Origin: Arthrobacter sp. ISL-95
Lineage (GTDB): Bacteria; Actinomycetota; Actinomycetes; Actinomycetales; Micrococcaceae
Direction of reading: 5' to 3'
DNA: 64,000 bases
NCBI RefSeq assembly: GCF_018613695.1
Contig: NZ_JAGGPR010000009.1
Location: 124,001-188,000 of the forward strand
Positions 8,320-17,163 of the stretch are shown here, piece by piece. The notes under the pieces were generated by a model that was not told the origin of the DNA, made no database searches, and saw only the letters and a program-made list of their open reading frames with translations. Numbering within the stretch: position 1 is the stretch's first letter; every line of letters begins with the position of its first letter. Both the position numbers and the translations under genes were made by a program.

Positions 8320-9129
8320 ATGCGGCTCGTAGCAAGCGATATTGACGGCACCATCCTCGGTCACGACGGCAAAATCAGTGACCGGACCATCAAGGCATTC
8401 CAGGCGTGCCGCGACGCAGGGGTGGAACTCGTCTTCGTCACGGGTCGCCCGCCGCGATGGTTGTACCCGCTCCAGGACCAGCTGGGTCACAGCGGGATCG
8501 TGATTTGTTCCAACGGCGCCGTGGTGTGGGATCTTGAATCAGAGAAGGCCCTGTCCTCGTCTGTCCTGGACGCCAAATCCGTCTTTGAAGCGCGCCGCAT
8601 CATAAAATCCATCCGGCCTGATGCCCTGTTCGCTGTTGAGACTCTCACGGGTTTCCAGCTTGAGCCGGGCTTCATAGAGAACGAAACCAGCGAGCTACTA
8701 GCGGAGTTCACCCCCAAACCGCTGGCCGAGACGCTCACGGCGGATGACGCCGTCGTGAAGTTCCTGGCGATCACCCGCAAAGGCACGCCGGACGAGTTCC
8801 TTGCCGAAGTGCAGCCGGCCGTGGCGCACCTGGTGAGCACCACACACTCAGCGCCACGGACCGCGATGCTGGAAATGTCCGTCCCGGGCATCAACAAGGC
8901 CGTTACGTTGGCCAAGTACGCCGATTCTCTGGGGATCGAGGCCGCTGACGTTGTGGCGTTCGGGGACATGCCCAACGACATCGAAATGCTTCGCTGGGCT
9001 GGTCACGGTTATGCGATGGCCAGCGGACACCCGGAAGCCATCCTCGCCGCCGGGCAGCAGGCGCCGCATTTTGACGACGACGGCGTGGCCCAGATTCTCG
9101 AGGCAAAGCTCACGGAGCAGCGGGTCTAG
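8320..9129 (+). CDS. HAD-IIB (Cof-type) phosphatase
   Basis: A 269-residue haloacid dehalogenase-superfamily phosphatase with the Cof/YbiV-type C2 cap. Motif I is DIDGTI at the N-terminus (nucleophile and acid/base aspartates), motif II is the TGR in VFVTGRPPRW, and motif IV is FGDMPNDIEM near residue 215. Such enzymes dephosphorylate sugar phosphates or flavin precursors; the substrate is unknown. A second ATG one codon upstream (8317) is possible. The stop overlaps the stop of the convergent membrane protein in a 4-bp CTAG. Confidence 0.9.
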   Translation: MRLVASDIDGTILGHDGKISDRTIKAFQACRDAGVELVFVTGRPPRWLYPLQDQLGHSGIVICSNGAVVWDLESEKALSSSVLDAKSVFEARRIIKSIRPDALFAVETLTGFQLEPGFIENETSELLAEFTPKPLAETLTADDAVVKFLAITRKGTPDEFLAEVQPAVAHLVSTTHSAPRTAMLEMSVPGINKAVTLAKYADSLGIEAADVVAFGDMPNDIEMLRWAGHGYAMASGHPEAILAAGQQAPHFDDDGVAQILEAKLTEQRV

Positions 9130-10055
9130 TTTCGTCGGAGGCGCGGAATCCAGCAGCGCACTGAATCGCGGTATCGCTCGAAATCGGTGCCAAACCGGCG
9201 TTCCAGGTCAGCTTCTTCGTGTGGCCGGACAGCGTAGTTCCACAGGAGCGAGCCAAGAACCGCGTAGGCGACCACCAGCCACGAACCCAGCATCAGGCCA
9301 ACAGCCGCCCCCTGGGAAATGCCCGCCACCGCCATAGGGTTCCGGACCCACCTGTATGGCCCGGCGATGACCAGTCGGTTAGGCATGGCCGAGGGCAAAG
9401 GGGTTCCGCGTCCGGCAGATGACATGGTCACCGCGGAAGCGATACCGAGCGAACTGGCGAGCACCAGCACCACAAGGCCGGCGGGCGCTGCGGCGGAGGG
9501 GAACGGCACGGAAACGTCCCACCGCTGCTCGAGCCACCAAATAACTGACGGAAGTACCACCAGGAAGAAACCCCAGAAGAAGATCAGTTGGCCCATGGTC
9601 GCCCCCACGTTGGCTGCAATACCGCGTCGGGTGGGCGCCGGACGGAACGCGAATGGTCCCCGCACCATCAACTCCGTAGGCACGCGGCCCTGCACCACAA
9701 AAAACAGCGCAACCACTGAACAAGCGGCGGCGGCCACCATAATCAGGACGCCCCACCCTGCTTCGGTAGTGATTGTCGCGTAGACGGTCAAGGCGATGGC
9801 AACCAGGCCAGTCCAGCCAGCGGCCACCCCGGCTGCTGCCTTGACGCCGAACGCCGCGGCGCCTGAGGCGATGACGAACAAAGGGATGTCGAAGGCGGCC
9901 ACGGCCACGGGGTCCAGAGTGCCGAGGGTGGCAGTGCGTAGGGCCGGTGACAGGAAAACTCCCACCCACCACGCCAGCCCGGCCGCGGCTTGTACAGCGA
10001 AGTAGATCCGCCCCCACCCTTGTGCCTGCGAAGCGGCAGGAGCCTGGCGTTTCAC
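9126..10055 (-). CDS. Isoprenylcysteine/phospholipid methyltransferase-like membrane protein
   Basis: A 309-residue membrane protein with about seven hydrophobic segments. The C-terminal third carries the ICMT/PEMT-type signature: GPYRWVRNPMAVAGI, which binds the methyl donor, and the terminal EEADLERRFGTDFERY motif. Membrane methyltransferases of this family act on lipids or prenylated substrates; no specific substrate is implied here. The start codon overlaps the stop of the upstream SDR gene in an ATGA, so the two are translationally coupled. The 3' end overlaps the HAD gene by 4 bp. Confidence 0.8.
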   Translation of the reverse strand: MKRQAPAASQAQGWGRIYFAVQAAAGLAWWVGVFLSPALRTATLGTLDPVAVAAFDIPLFVIASGAAAFGVKAAAGVAAGWTGLVAIALTVYATITTEAGWGVLIMVAAAACSVVALFFVVQGRVPTELMVRGPFAFRPAPTRRGIAANVGATMGQLIFFWGFFLVVLPSVIWWLEQRWDVSVPFPSAAAPAGLVVLVLASSLGIASAVTMSSAGRGTPLPSAMPNRLVIAGPYRWVRNPMAVAGISQGAAVGLMLGSWLVVAYAVLGSLLWNYAVRPHEEADLERRFGTDFERYRDSVRCWIPRLRRN

Positions 10056-10921
10056 GGATGCCGCACGCCCTCACCGGCCAGCAAAGCGCGGTAGCCCTCC
10101 TTGTAACTGGGAAAGGTAAGTTCGAAGCCCGTCGCGCGGAGGCGATGGTTGGAACAGCGCTTGTCGCCAGGGCCGGCGTCGGAGGCGCCCTCAGGTGCCG
10201 CCGTCGGGGGTTCCGGGCACTCCATCTTTGAGGCGAGGAACCGCATGACGTCACCCATTTCGGCCGCTAGGTCATCCACCCCGATGTAGACGGAGTCCGG
10301 AGCGGCTTCCATGGTGGTGAGGTGGACGATCATGGCTGCGGCGTCGTCCCTGTGGACACGGTTGGTGTGCCGGGGCTGGGCAGGGATGACAGCCTTGCCG
10401 TTCCGCACTTGGTCGATCAGGCGGGTGCGTCCTGGCCCGTAAATTCCGCCCAGCCTCAGGGAGATGGGCTGGATGTTGGTCAGCGGCAAGGTCCGGCTGA
10501 ACAGCAGGTCTTCGGCTTCCACCAGGACCTTGCCGCTGAACCGTGTGGGCTCCGTGGGCGTGGATTCGTCCACCACGGCTCCGCCGGAATCCTTATACAC
10601 AGCCGTGGAAGAGACAAACAGGATTCGTCGCGGCTCGATGGCCTGCCGTTTCAGGGCGTCCAGCACGTTCTTTATGCCGTTCAGGTACGCCGTCCGGTAA
10701 GCCTCTTCGGTGGACGCGTCGGCGGCGATTGCCACCACAACTATGTCCACATCCTCCGGCAGTTCCGGCAGCTCAGTGGAGAGGTCCGCAAAGACGCCTC
10801 TGATTTCGGCGGGCAGCTTTTCGGGGGACCGCCGCAAGCCCACCACGTCATGGCCCGCAGCTGCGAAGCGCAGACCAACTTCGGTTCCAAGGTCGCCGCA
10901 GCCGGCAATCAACACAGTCAT
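10052..10921 (-). CDS. NAD(P)-dependent epimerase/dehydratase-like atypical SDR
   Basis: A 289-residue Rossmann-fold protein. The nucleotide-binding motif is at the very N-terminus as GCGDLGTEVG, the variant typical of YeeZ-like atypical extended SDRs rather than TGxxGxxG. SSTAVYKDS and LRLGGIYGPGR follow the extended-SDR scaffold, but the usual YxxxK pair is not clear. The reaction is unknown. CAAACT lies 6 nt before the ATG (leaderless type). It forms an overlapping two-gene unit with the methyltransferase-like gene. Confidence 0.82.
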   Translation of the reverse strand: MTVLIAGCGDLGTEVGLRFAAAGHDVVGLRRSPEKLPAEIRGVFADLSTELPELPEDVDIVVVAIAADASTEEAYRTAYLNGIKNVLDALKRQAIEPRRILFVSSTAVYKDSGGAVVDESTPTEPTRFSGKVLVEAEDLLFSRTLPLTNIQPISLRLGGIYGPGRTRLIDQVRNGKAVIPAQPRHTNRVHRDDAAAMIVHLTTMEAAPDSVYIGVDDLAAEMGDVMRFLASKMECPEPPTAAPEGASDAGPGDKRCSNHRLRATGFELTFPSYKEGYRALLAGEGVRHP

Positions 10922-10927
10922 GCCCCT

Positions 10928-10933
10928 AGTTTG
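10928..10933 (-). promoter_or_regulatory. -10 box of leaderless transcript (atypical SDR)
   Basis: CAAACT on the minus strand lies 6 nt before the ATG at 10921. The same hexamer at the same distance precedes the 2H phosphoesterase at 50106. Confidence 0.4.
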
Positions 10934-11058
10934 TCAGTCCCGCAGTGTCACCTTGTTCCCAGCTTCCATACAACCTGCGTTCAACTTGCCTCCGTAGGCT
11001 GCCAGCCAAGAACCCGTTCGCACGGTTTATCTGTCTCATTGAATTTGTAGGGGGAACC

Positions 11059-11331
11059 ATGGCTAAGCGTCGGATCATCAACGTCAACAGCGCACCTTTG
11101 CGGCGCGTCGAACCGGATCATCACTGGCGTTCGCTTCGCCAGGGCGACCGCGTCAATGTCACCCTGACTTCTGGCTTCGAGTGGGCAGGCGTGGTGGACG
11201 CCGTCACCGGCGATGCCACGGCGGTTTGGGTGGAACTCGACGGCGGCCGCGGACGGACGCTGGTGCATGTCAGTGACGGCGTGGCGATCGTTCCGCAATC
11301 GACGACGGCGGCCCTCCCGCAGGAGAGCTAA
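11059..11331 (+). CDS. Small conserved hypothetical protein
   Basis: A 90-residue basic protein starting MAKRRIINVNSAPLRRVEPD, with a compact beta-rich middle (GDRVNVTLTSGFEWAGVVDAV). I do not recognise a named domain; the middle looks like a small beta-barrel of a kind common in uncharacterised actinobacterial proteins. The ATG has a GGGGGA site at 11050-11055. The stop lies 31 bp before the GDPD gene, so the two may share transcription, although the GDPD gene also has its own leaderless-type promoter. Confidence 0.75.
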   Translation: MAKRRIINVNSAPLRRVEPDHHWRSLRQGDRVNVTLTSGFEWAGVVDAVTGDATAVWVELDGGRGRTLVHVSDGVAIVPQSTTAALPQES

Positions 11332-11350
11332 CCGCACCTTTGTGATGGGC

Positions 11351-11356
11351 TACGCT
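11351..11356 (+). promoter_or_regulatory. -10 box of leaderless transcript (GDPD gene)
   Basis: TACGCT lies 6 nt before the GTG at 11363. This decides the start against the ATG at 11345, which overlaps the promoter itself. Confidence 0.5.
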
Positions 11357-11362
11357 ACGGGA

Positions 11363-12142
11363 GTGACATTGCCCTACTTCCTCCGCAAGGACGGTTCAGT
11401 GGGCCCTTTGGCCTTCGCCCACCGGGGTTTCTCCTTGGATGGCCTGGAGAATTCCATGGCCGCATTCCGAGCTGCAGTGGAGCTCGGAACCGTGCACCTT
11501 GAAACGGATGTCCACACGACGTCCGACCGCGTACTGCTGGTGTTCCACGACTCCTCCCTTGACCGCGTGACTGATTCTGTGGGCAAGGTTTCCGAGTTGA
11601 CGGCCGCTGAGGTGGCCACGGCACGTATTGGCGGGGTAGAGCCGGTGCCATCTTTCGATGAGCTTGTGGCTTCGTTGCCCCACGCCCGGCTGAACCTGGA
11701 CGTCAAGGACTGGAACTCCGTAGGCCCCATGGCGGCGGCTATTGAGAAGCACGGCGTCCATGACAGGGTTTTGGTCACCAGCTTCTCGGATAGGCGCCGC
11801 CGCGCAGTCCTTTCCAAGCTGTCCCGCCGCGTGGCGTCCTCTGCAGGTAGCTCACTTACTGCGCTCTTCGTTCTTCTTGGGCCTGTGCTGCCGGTTTCCT
11901 TGGCACGGAAGCTGCTCGCCGGCGTCGACGCTTTCCAGGTTCCCGTTCGCTATGGCCGGTTGCCCGTGGTGACGCCCGGATTCATACGGCGCGCACACCG
12001 GCTGGGTAGACAAGTTCATGTGTGGACCATCAATGATCCGGCGGAGATGGAACGGCTGCTGGATCTTGGTGTGGACGGCATCGTTTCCGATCGGCTCGAC
12101 CTCCTCAAGCAAGTCCTGGTGCGCCGGGGCGAGTGGGTCTAG
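11363..12142 (+). CDS. Glycerophosphodiester phosphodiesterase
   Basis: A 259-residue GDPD TIM-barrel enzyme that hydrolyses glycerophosphodiesters to glycerol-3-phosphate and an alcohol. AHRGFS near residue 18 carries the first catalytic histidine, HLETDVHTTSDRVLLVFHD holds the metal-binding E and D plus the second histidine, and VHVWTINDPAEMERLLDLGVDGIVSDR closes the barrel as in the family. No signal peptide is seen, so it is probably cytoplasmic. The GTG start is set by the TACGCT box 6 nt upstream. Confidence 0.93.
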   Translation: MTLPYFLRKDGSVGPLAFAHRGFSLDGLENSMAAFRAAVELGTVHLETDVHTTSDRVLLVFHDSSLDRVTDSVGKVSELTAAEVATARIGGVEPVPSFDELVASLPHARLNLDVKDWNSVGPMAAAIEKHGVHDRVLVTSFSDRRRRAVLSKLSRRVASSAGSSLTALFVLLGPVLPVSLARKLLAGVDAFQVPVRYGRLPVVTPGFIRRAHRLGRQVHVWTINDPAEMERLLDLGVDGIVSDRLDLLKQVLVRRGEWV

Positions 12143-12156
12143 AACCTCGGCGCGGG

Positions 12157-13986
12157 CTAGTTCCGGATTTCGATCGCAGCAGGCCGGATCTGACTGGCGC
12201 GGATCCTCTCCACATCGAACTTGTTGCTGCGGTCGAAGTTAAAGATGCCATTCTTCTCCTGGAACACGTCCGTGAGCTGCGTGTAGCAGTATCCGAACAT
12301 GTCCGGGTTATCCAGCAGTACCGAGCAGAGACCGTCGAACCGGGTGTAGAACTCTTCCTCGCTGCTGACCCGCTGGCCGTAGCCCCAGGACGTGGCGACG
12401 TCGCTTCCGTCCGCGGACTGGCGGGCCTCAAGTTCGTTCCACCAGATCCCGCCGAATTCGGAGACGAAGTAGGGCTGGCCGGCATACGGCACTGAATGGT
12501 CCTGGCCGTCCGCAGTTTGGTTGATGTACGGCTTTCCGTCGGCAAGGCCCTGCTGTTCCAAACGGAAGCGGTCCGGATCCTGCTCGTAGGAGTGGGAATC
12601 GTAGATGTCCGTTTCCCGGATGCGATGCGAGTAACCGGAGGCATCGATGACGGGCCGAGTGGGATCGGCGAGCTTGGTGGCCAGGAACATGGCCTCCGTG
12701 ACGTCATCCAGCACGGTGGGGCGATCGTGCATCACTTGATGTGTCTCGTTCAAGGGGCACCAACCAATGATGGAGGGGTGGTTGAAATCGCGCTTCAGCA
12801 CTTCCAGCCATTGCGCCACGAAGCTCGCTGTGGGCTTCTGGTTGTGCCCCACAGTTCCTCCGCCGGAAACACCCCAGTCGCCAAACTCGCCCCACACCAG
12901 ATAGCCGAGGCGGTCGGCGTGATAGAGGAAGCGTTCCTCGAAGACTTTCTCGTGCAGCCGGGCGCCATTGAAGCCTGCGGCCATGGACAATTCGATGTCC
13001 TTGATCAAGGCAGCATCGTCCGGTGAGGTCATCAGGGACTCCGGCCAGTAACCCTGATCCAGGATCAACCGTTGGAAGACGGCCTTGCCGTTTATGCGTA
13101 CCACTTTGCCGTCCAAGGCAACCGACCGCACTGCTGCGTAGCTGCTGACCTGGTCCACCACCTGTCCGGAGGAGTCCCGGATGCTGACCTCGAGGTCGTA
13201 GAGGAAAGGATCCTCGATGGACCAAGGGCGCAGGGAATCGGCGGGGATCTCCAGTCGTAGGGAGGGCGTAAGGTCCAGATCTGCTTTGACCGTAACCTCA
13301 ACCTGTACATCACCCTTATCGCTGAGGACGGCGGTGACCGTGTGCCCGCTGCGATTCTGGCTGACGGGCGCTTCCAGCGCGATGCTGGAATTTGCAAGGT
13401 TAGGGGTCATGCGGAGGCGCTGGATATGAACCTCGGGGACCGCTTCCATCCACACGGTCTGCCAGATTCCGGTGGTCCGGGTGTACTGGCAGTGGGTGTT
13501 GTTGTACCAGGTGGCCTGCTTGCCGCGGGCCTGCATCTCATGCCGTGAGTCCCTGGCGCGGACTACAATCACGGCGTCCGTTCCGGGCTCGGCCACTCCT
13601 CCGAGGTCCGCTGTGAAGGGCGTGAACCCGCCGCGGTGACGGGCTACTTCCACGCCGTTCACCCACACCGTAGCGTCGTGATCCACCGCGCCAAAATGCA
13701 AAAGGACGTTCTGGCCGGCCCATTCCTGCGGGATGGACACCGTTCGCCTGTACCAAACGGCTTCCATGAAATCGACGTGCTCAATCCCCGAAAGCGCAGA
13801 TTCCGGTGCGAACGGAACCAGGATCTCGCTGTTGAGTTCGCGGGTGGTGAGTCCGCGCTCCAATCCGGAGTCGCCGGCGTCGATCTCAAATTCCCAGGTG
13901 CCGTTGAGGTTCAGCCAGTTCTCGCGGACCAGTTGTGGGCGGGGGTGCTCGGGTTTGGGCATGGTGGAGTTCACATTTTGGCTCAC
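12157..13986 (-). CDS. Glycoside hydrolase family 2 protein (beta-galactosidase/glucuronidase-like)
   Basis: A 609-residue GH2 enzyme with three N-terminal beta domains (LNGTWEFEID; the jelly-roll VNGVEVARHRGGFTPF; the immunoglobulin-like domain) and a TIM barrel. The acid/base glutamate is in HPSIIGWCPLNET and the nucleophile glutamate in PYFVSEFGGIWW. No signal peptide is visible, so it is probably intracellular, acting on an imported glycoside. The GTG at 13986 is chosen over frames opening further upstream because TAGGTT lies 7 nt before it and family homology starts there. Substrate (galactoside, glucuronide or other) is undetermined. It is divergent from the 2-hydroxyacid dehydrogenase. 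Confidence 0.9.
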   Translation of the reverse strand: MSQNVNSTMPKPEHPRPQLVRENWLNLNGTWEFEIDAGDSGLERGLTTRELNSEILVPFAPESALSGIEHVDFMEAVWYRRTVSIPQEWAGQNVLLHFGAVDHDATVWVNGVEVARHRGGFTPFTADLGGVAEPGTDAVIVVRARDSRHEMQARGKQATWYNNTHCQYTRTTGIWQTVWMEAVPEVHIQRLRMTPNLANSSIALEAPVSQNRSGHTVTAVLSDKGDVQVEVTVKADLDLTPSLRLEIPADSLRPWSIEDPFLYDLEVSIRDSSGQVVDQVSSYAAVRSVALDGKVVRINGKAVFQRLILDQGYWPESLMTSPDDAALIKDIELSMAAGFNGARLHEKVFEERFLYHADRLGYLVWGEFGDWGVSGGGTVGHNQKPTASFVAQWLEVLKRDFNHPSIIGWCPLNETHQVMHDRPTVLDDVTEAMFLATKLADPTRPVIDASGYSHRIRETDIYDSHSYEQDPDRFRLEQQGLADGKPYINQTADGQDHSVPYAGQPYFVSEFGGIWWNELEARQSADGSDVATSWGYGQRVSSEEEFYTRFDGLCSVLLDNPDMFGYCYTQLTDVFQEKNGIFNFDRSNKFDVERIRASQIRPAAIEIRN

Positions 13987-13993
13987 ACCCAAA

Positions 13994-13999
13994 AACCTA
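13994..13999 (-). promoter_or_regulatory. -10 box of leaderless transcript (GH2 gene)
   Basis: TAGGTT on the minus strand lies 7 nt before the GTG at 13986 with no ribosome-binding site between. Confidence 0.4.
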
Positions 14000-14048
14000 A
14001 CGTGAGATGGGGTTGAGTACCACCAGCCGCCGCGCAAGGATAAATAGC

Positions 14049-15011
14049 GTGACCCTCTTCCGTTTAGCCATCCTTGATGATTACCAGCAGGTCTCCGGCG
14101 ATTACGCCCCGTGGGATTCACTGCTCGATGACGGCGTGAAGGTCAGCGTCTTCAGCGCTCCTTTCCTTTCGGAAGAGCAAGCCGTGGCCGCCTTGGCGCC
14201 CTTCGACATCATTGTGGCGATGCGTGAGCGAACGCGTTTTCCACAAGACGTCCTCGAGGCGCTGCCGAACCTGAAGCTGCTGGTAACCACTGGCATGGCA
14301 AATGCGGCGATCGATCTTGCTGCGGCGGCAGAACGCGGGATCGTGGTGTGCGGAACCGCGGGCTCGCCGGCCGCTGCGCCCGAACTGACGTGGGCTTTGC
14401 TGCTCGCTTTTGCCCGAAACCTGACTGTGGAGGAGAACTCACTGCGGGCTGGTAGCTGGCAGACCGGCGTCGGGTTTGAACTTGAAGGCAAGACTCTCGG
14501 GATTGTTGGCTTGGGCAAAATCGGCAAGCGCATGGCGGGGTACGCCAAGGCGTTCGGGATGGACGTGCTCGCGTGGAGCCAGAACCTCACGGACGAAACT
14601 GCCGAGGCTGCCGGCGCCCGGAAGGTCAGCAAAGAGGAATTGTTCCGTGAGTCGGACGTGGTGACGCTGCACCTGCGGCTTTCCGAAAGGAGTGAGGGAA
14701 TCGTCGGCGCCGAGGAACTGCGGCTCCTGGGACCGGACGGCGTTTTGATCAACACTGCACGCGGTCCCTTGGTGGACGAGGCAGCACTGATCCGTGCTTT
14801 GGAAGAGGGATGGATCCGCGGTGCCGCCCTGGATGTGTTCGACGAGGAACCCCTCCCTGCGGGGCACGCGCTCCTGCATTCACCGCGGACGGTGCTCTCC
14901 CCGCACATTGGCTACGTAACGCACGAGAGCTACCGGCAGTTCTTCGGTGGGGCGTTCGAAGACGTGAAAGCGTGGCTTGTTGGGGCTCCCGTGCGGGTGA
15001 TTAGCGGGTAG
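14049..15011 (+). CDS. D-2-hydroxyacid dehydrogenase (NAD(P)-dependent)
   Basis: A 320-residue dehydrogenase of the phosphoglycerate/glycerate dehydrogenase superfamily. The Rossmann motif is GIVGLGKIGKRMAGYAKAF, the catalytic arginine sits in NTARGPLVDEAAL, the glutamate in LDVFDEEPLP, and the histidine in SPHIGYVTHES. It interconverts a 2-ketoacid and a D-2-hydroxyacid. The GTG at 14049 has AAGGA about 8 nt upstream. The next gene on the strand is glycerate kinase, so hydroxypyruvate or glyoxylate is a reasonable substrate guess, though 229 bp separate them. Confidence 0.9.
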   Translation: MTLFRLAILDDYQQVSGDYAPWDSLLDDGVKVSVFSAPFLSEEQAVAALAPFDIIVAMRERTRFPQDVLEALPNLKLLVTTGMANAAIDLAAAAERGIVVCGTAGSPAAAPELTWALLLAFARNLTVEENSLRAGSWQTGVGFELEGKTLGIVGLGKIGKRMAGYAKAFGMDVLAWSQNLTDETAEAAGARKVSKEELFRESDVVTLHLRLSERSEGIVGAEELRLLGPDGVLINTARGPLVDEAALIRALEEGWIRGAALDVFDEEPLPAGHALLHSPRTVLSPHIGYVTHESYRQFFGGAFEDVKAWLVGAPVRVISG

Positions 15012-15044
15012 TTTCGGGTAGCGCTGCGGCAGGGACCGAACCCT

Positions 15045-15103
15045 TTCGCGCCGCTCGCACCCGTTTGTGGTGGGCGCCGCACCCATTCGCGCCGAGCGCA
15101 CCC
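15045..15103 (+). repeat. Two imperfect 18-bp direct repeats
   Basis: TTCGCGCCGCTCGCACCC (15045-15062) recurs with two changes at 15086-15103, a 41-bp period, in the 229-bp gap before glycerate kinase. The function is unknown; it could be a short Arthrobacter-type intergenic repeat. Confidence 0.4.
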
Positions 15104-15228
15104 AGAGGTTACGGGCGCGCTTGGGGGCAGCTGGTGCGAGGCTAGAAGCCCGGGCTCGAATCCTGCTCACGATCCGCCTCTGAGCGCTAAGGTTACGCGC
15201 TGGGCAAGCGCTTTCCGAGCCAAGCTGG

Positions 15229-15234
15229 CAAGAT
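15229..15234 (+). promoter_or_regulatory. -10 box of leaderless transcript (glycerate kinase)
   Basis: CAAGAT lies 6 nt before the ATG at 15241; no ribosome-binding site is present. Confidence 0.35.
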
Positions 15235-15240
15235 GGACCC

Positions 15241-16383
15241 ATGCGTATCCTCATTGCCCCGGACAAGTTCAAGGGATCCCTGACCGCCGCCGAAGCCGCG
15301 TCAGCCATGGCCGAGGGCGCCCTGCGCGTTTACCCGGATGCCGTGACCACCCAGTTCCCTGTGGCCGATGGCGGCGAAGGGACCTTGGACGCAGCCATTG
15401 CGGCAGGCTACGAGGAACGGAACAACGCAGTTGTTGGCCCTATCCTCAAGCCTGTAGGGGCCTCGTGGGCCATTCGCAAGGATGCTTTCGGCGGTGCAAG
15501 CGCGGTCATCGAGACGGCGATGGCCTCCGGCCTGGCCCACATGGAGCCGACGCCTGAAAATGCACTACGCGCCCACAGCTACGGCTGCGGGCAGCTCGTA
15601 GCGGCCGCTCTCGACGCCGGTGCCACCGAGATCGTGCTGGGTCTGGGAGGCTCTGCGATGTCCGACGCCGGTAGCGGCGCCTTGCGTGCTTTGGGGCTCA
15701 AACCCCTCGATGCCGCCGGCAATGTGGTGCCCCTCGGCGGTGGCTCCCTTGCCGACGTCGTTGCCTTGGATGTCTCCGAGCTCGATCCCCGGCTGTCCGC
15801 CGTGAAGTTCAGGATCGCCGTCGACGTTCAAAACCCGCTGTACGGGCCGGAAGGTGCCGCGCATGTTTTCGGCCCCCAAAAGGGCGCGGATGAGGACGCC
15901 GTTGAGAAGCTCGACGCCGGTCTTCGTAACTGGGCGTCGCTCCTTCGGGAGGCCACGGGCTGCGACGTCAACGTTCCGGGAGCCGGAGCCGCAGGTGGCT
16001 TCCCGGCGTCGTTCCTGGCTTTCACTGACTCCGCGCTGGAAGGGGGCTTCGCGCTGGTGGCCGGGCTGACCGGCCTCGCGAAACACTTGGGCGAAGCCGA
16101 TCTGGTGATTACCGGTGAAGGTTCAATGGACGAGCAGTCGCTCACGGGTAAGGCGCCCATTGCGCTGGCCGATGCCGCGAGCGGGCACGGCATCCCGGTG
16201 ATCGCAGTGGCTGGACGCATCACGGTGACGCCGGAAGACCTGGCGAAGCACGGCATTGTTGCTGCAGCACAGTTGCTGGACGTTGCGCAGCGCAAGGACG
16301 GTGTCCCGGACGTGGCCGACGCCGTGGCCAACGCAGCCAAATACCTCGCGTGGGCCACCAGCCAGGTGCTCGAAGGAGCGTAG
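15241..16383 (+). CDS. Glycerate kinase (GarK/GlxK family)
   Basis: A 380-residue kinase that phosphorylates D-glycerate with ATP, to 2-phosphoglycerate in this family. It begins directly with the signature APDKFKGSLTAAEAA, followed by PVADGGEGTLDA, the GLGGSAMSDAGSGALRALG loop and TGEGSMDEQSLTGKAP near the C-terminus. Length matches the family. It follows a D-2-hydroxyacid dehydrogenase, a pairing that fits glycerate or glyoxylate use. Its stop TAG directly abuts the stop of the convergent DUF2630 gene. Confidence 0.93.
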   Translation: MRILIAPDKFKGSLTAAEAASAMAEGALRVYPDAVTTQFPVADGGEGTLDAAIAAGYEERNNAVVGPILKPVGASWAIRKDAFGGASAVIETAMASGLAHMEPTPENALRAHSYGCGQLVAAALDAGATEIVLGLGGSAMSDAGSGALRALGLKPLDAAGNVVPLGGGSLADVVALDVSELDPRLSAVKFRIAVDVQNPLYGPEGAAHVFGPQKGADEDAVEKLDAGLRNWASLLREATGCDVNVPGAGAAGGFPASFLAFTDSALEGGFALVAGLTGLAKHLGEADLVITGEGSMDEQSLTGKAPIALADAASGHGIPVIAVAGRITVTPEDLAKHGIVAAAQLLDVAQRKDGVPDVADAVANAAKYLAWATSQVLEGA

Positions 16384-16626
16384 CTACTGCCGGTAGCCCT
16401 CCACTTCACTGATGGGGCGCGGCTCTGCTTCGTCAGGGTTCTCGCCTGCGTCCTTCTTGGCGCGACGTTGGCGTAACAGGTCCCAACACTGATCGAGCTG
16501 GGCTTCGAGTCGAGCCAGGCGCGCGGTGCTGTCGCCGCCGTCGTCTGCTGACCCGGCAGCGTCGCGGAGTCGGTGCTCTTCCTCAACAAGAGACTGAATT
16601 CGTTCCAAAAGGTCCTGCTCGTCCAT
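16384..16626 (-). CDS. DUF2630 family protein
   Basis: An 80-residue, highly charged helical protein of the DUF2630 family, common in actinobacteria and of unknown function. It has the family pattern: an N-terminal helix (LLERIQSLVEEEHRLRD), a middle RLARLEAQLDQCWDLLRQRRA helix, and a short polar tail. AAGGAGAGG precedes the ATG by a few bases. Coiled-coil or helix-pair formation is likely from the heptad-like spacing. Confidence 0.85.
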   Translation of the reverse strand: MDEQDLLERIQSLVEEEHRLRDAAGSADDGGDSTARLARLEAQLDQCWDLLRQRRAKKDAGENPDEAEPRPISEVEGYRQ

Positions 16627-16703
16627 GTTCCCTCTCCTTGCTTAACGGGGCGTTATGTTGAACCTAGTCCAGCTGATGGGGTGCGTCTACCAGCGGGCGA
16701 CGG

Positions 16704-16709
16704 CATACT
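16704..16709 (+). promoter_or_regulatory. -10 box of leaderless transcript (DUF1905 gene)
   Basis: CATACT lies 6 nt before the ATG at 16716. Confidence 0.4.
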
Positions 16710-16715
16710 TGGGAC

Positions 16716-17159
16716 ATGAAATTTGCAACGACCATTGTGGGCGATGGCAACAAGGCGGGCATCGAAGTTCCTGACCAGATCGTTGAGGAACTCGGTGCGG
16801 GCAAGCGGCCGCCGGTGGTGGTGACCATCAATGGCCAGAGCTACCGCAGCAGCATCGCCGTGATGGGTGGGAAGTACATGGTGGGCGTTAGCTCGGCCAA
16901 CCGGGAGCTGACCGGGGCTGCGGCGGGCGACACCGTGGAGGTGGACCTGGAAGTGGACACCCAGCCGCGCGTTGTGGAAGTACCGGATGATCTTGCGGCC
17001 GCGCTGGACGCCGAGCCCGAGGCGAAGGCCTTCTACGGAACGCTCAACTACAGCGCCCAGCGGCGGTACGTGGAACCGATCGGGGATGCGAAGACGCCGG
17101 AGACCCGTACGCGGCGCATCACCAAGGTGGTCTCTGACCTGAAGGCCGGAAAGAAATAG
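16716..17159 (+). CDS. DUF1905 / YdeI-OmpD-associated domain protein
   Basis: A 147-residue protein. Residues 1-90 form a DUF1905 beta-barrel-like domain (PVVVTINGQSYRSSIAVMGGKYMVGVS). Residues about 95-147 are the YdeI/OmpD-associated domain with the typical VPDDLAAALDAEPEAKAFYGTL and Y-V-E-P-I, R-R-I pattern. E. coli YdeI is linked to polymyxin or bacteriocin tolerance, but the biochemical role is unknown. No membrane segment or signal peptide is seen. It is convergent with the MBL hydrolase. Confidence 0.85.
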   Translation: MKFATTIVGDGNKAGIEVPDQIVEELGAGKRPPVVVTINGQSYRSSIAVMGGKYMVGVSSANRELTGAAAGDTVEVDLEVDTQPRVVEVPDDLAAALDAEPEAKAFYGTLNYSAQRRYVEPIGDAKTPETRTRRITKVVSDLKAGKK

Positions 17160-17163
17160 CACT

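Noticed and set aside
15145..15182. tRNA-like T-loop sequence (CTCGAATCCTG) in the glycerate kinase leader
   Set aside because: The stem does not pair and no other tRNA parts are present; a remnant cannot be shown.
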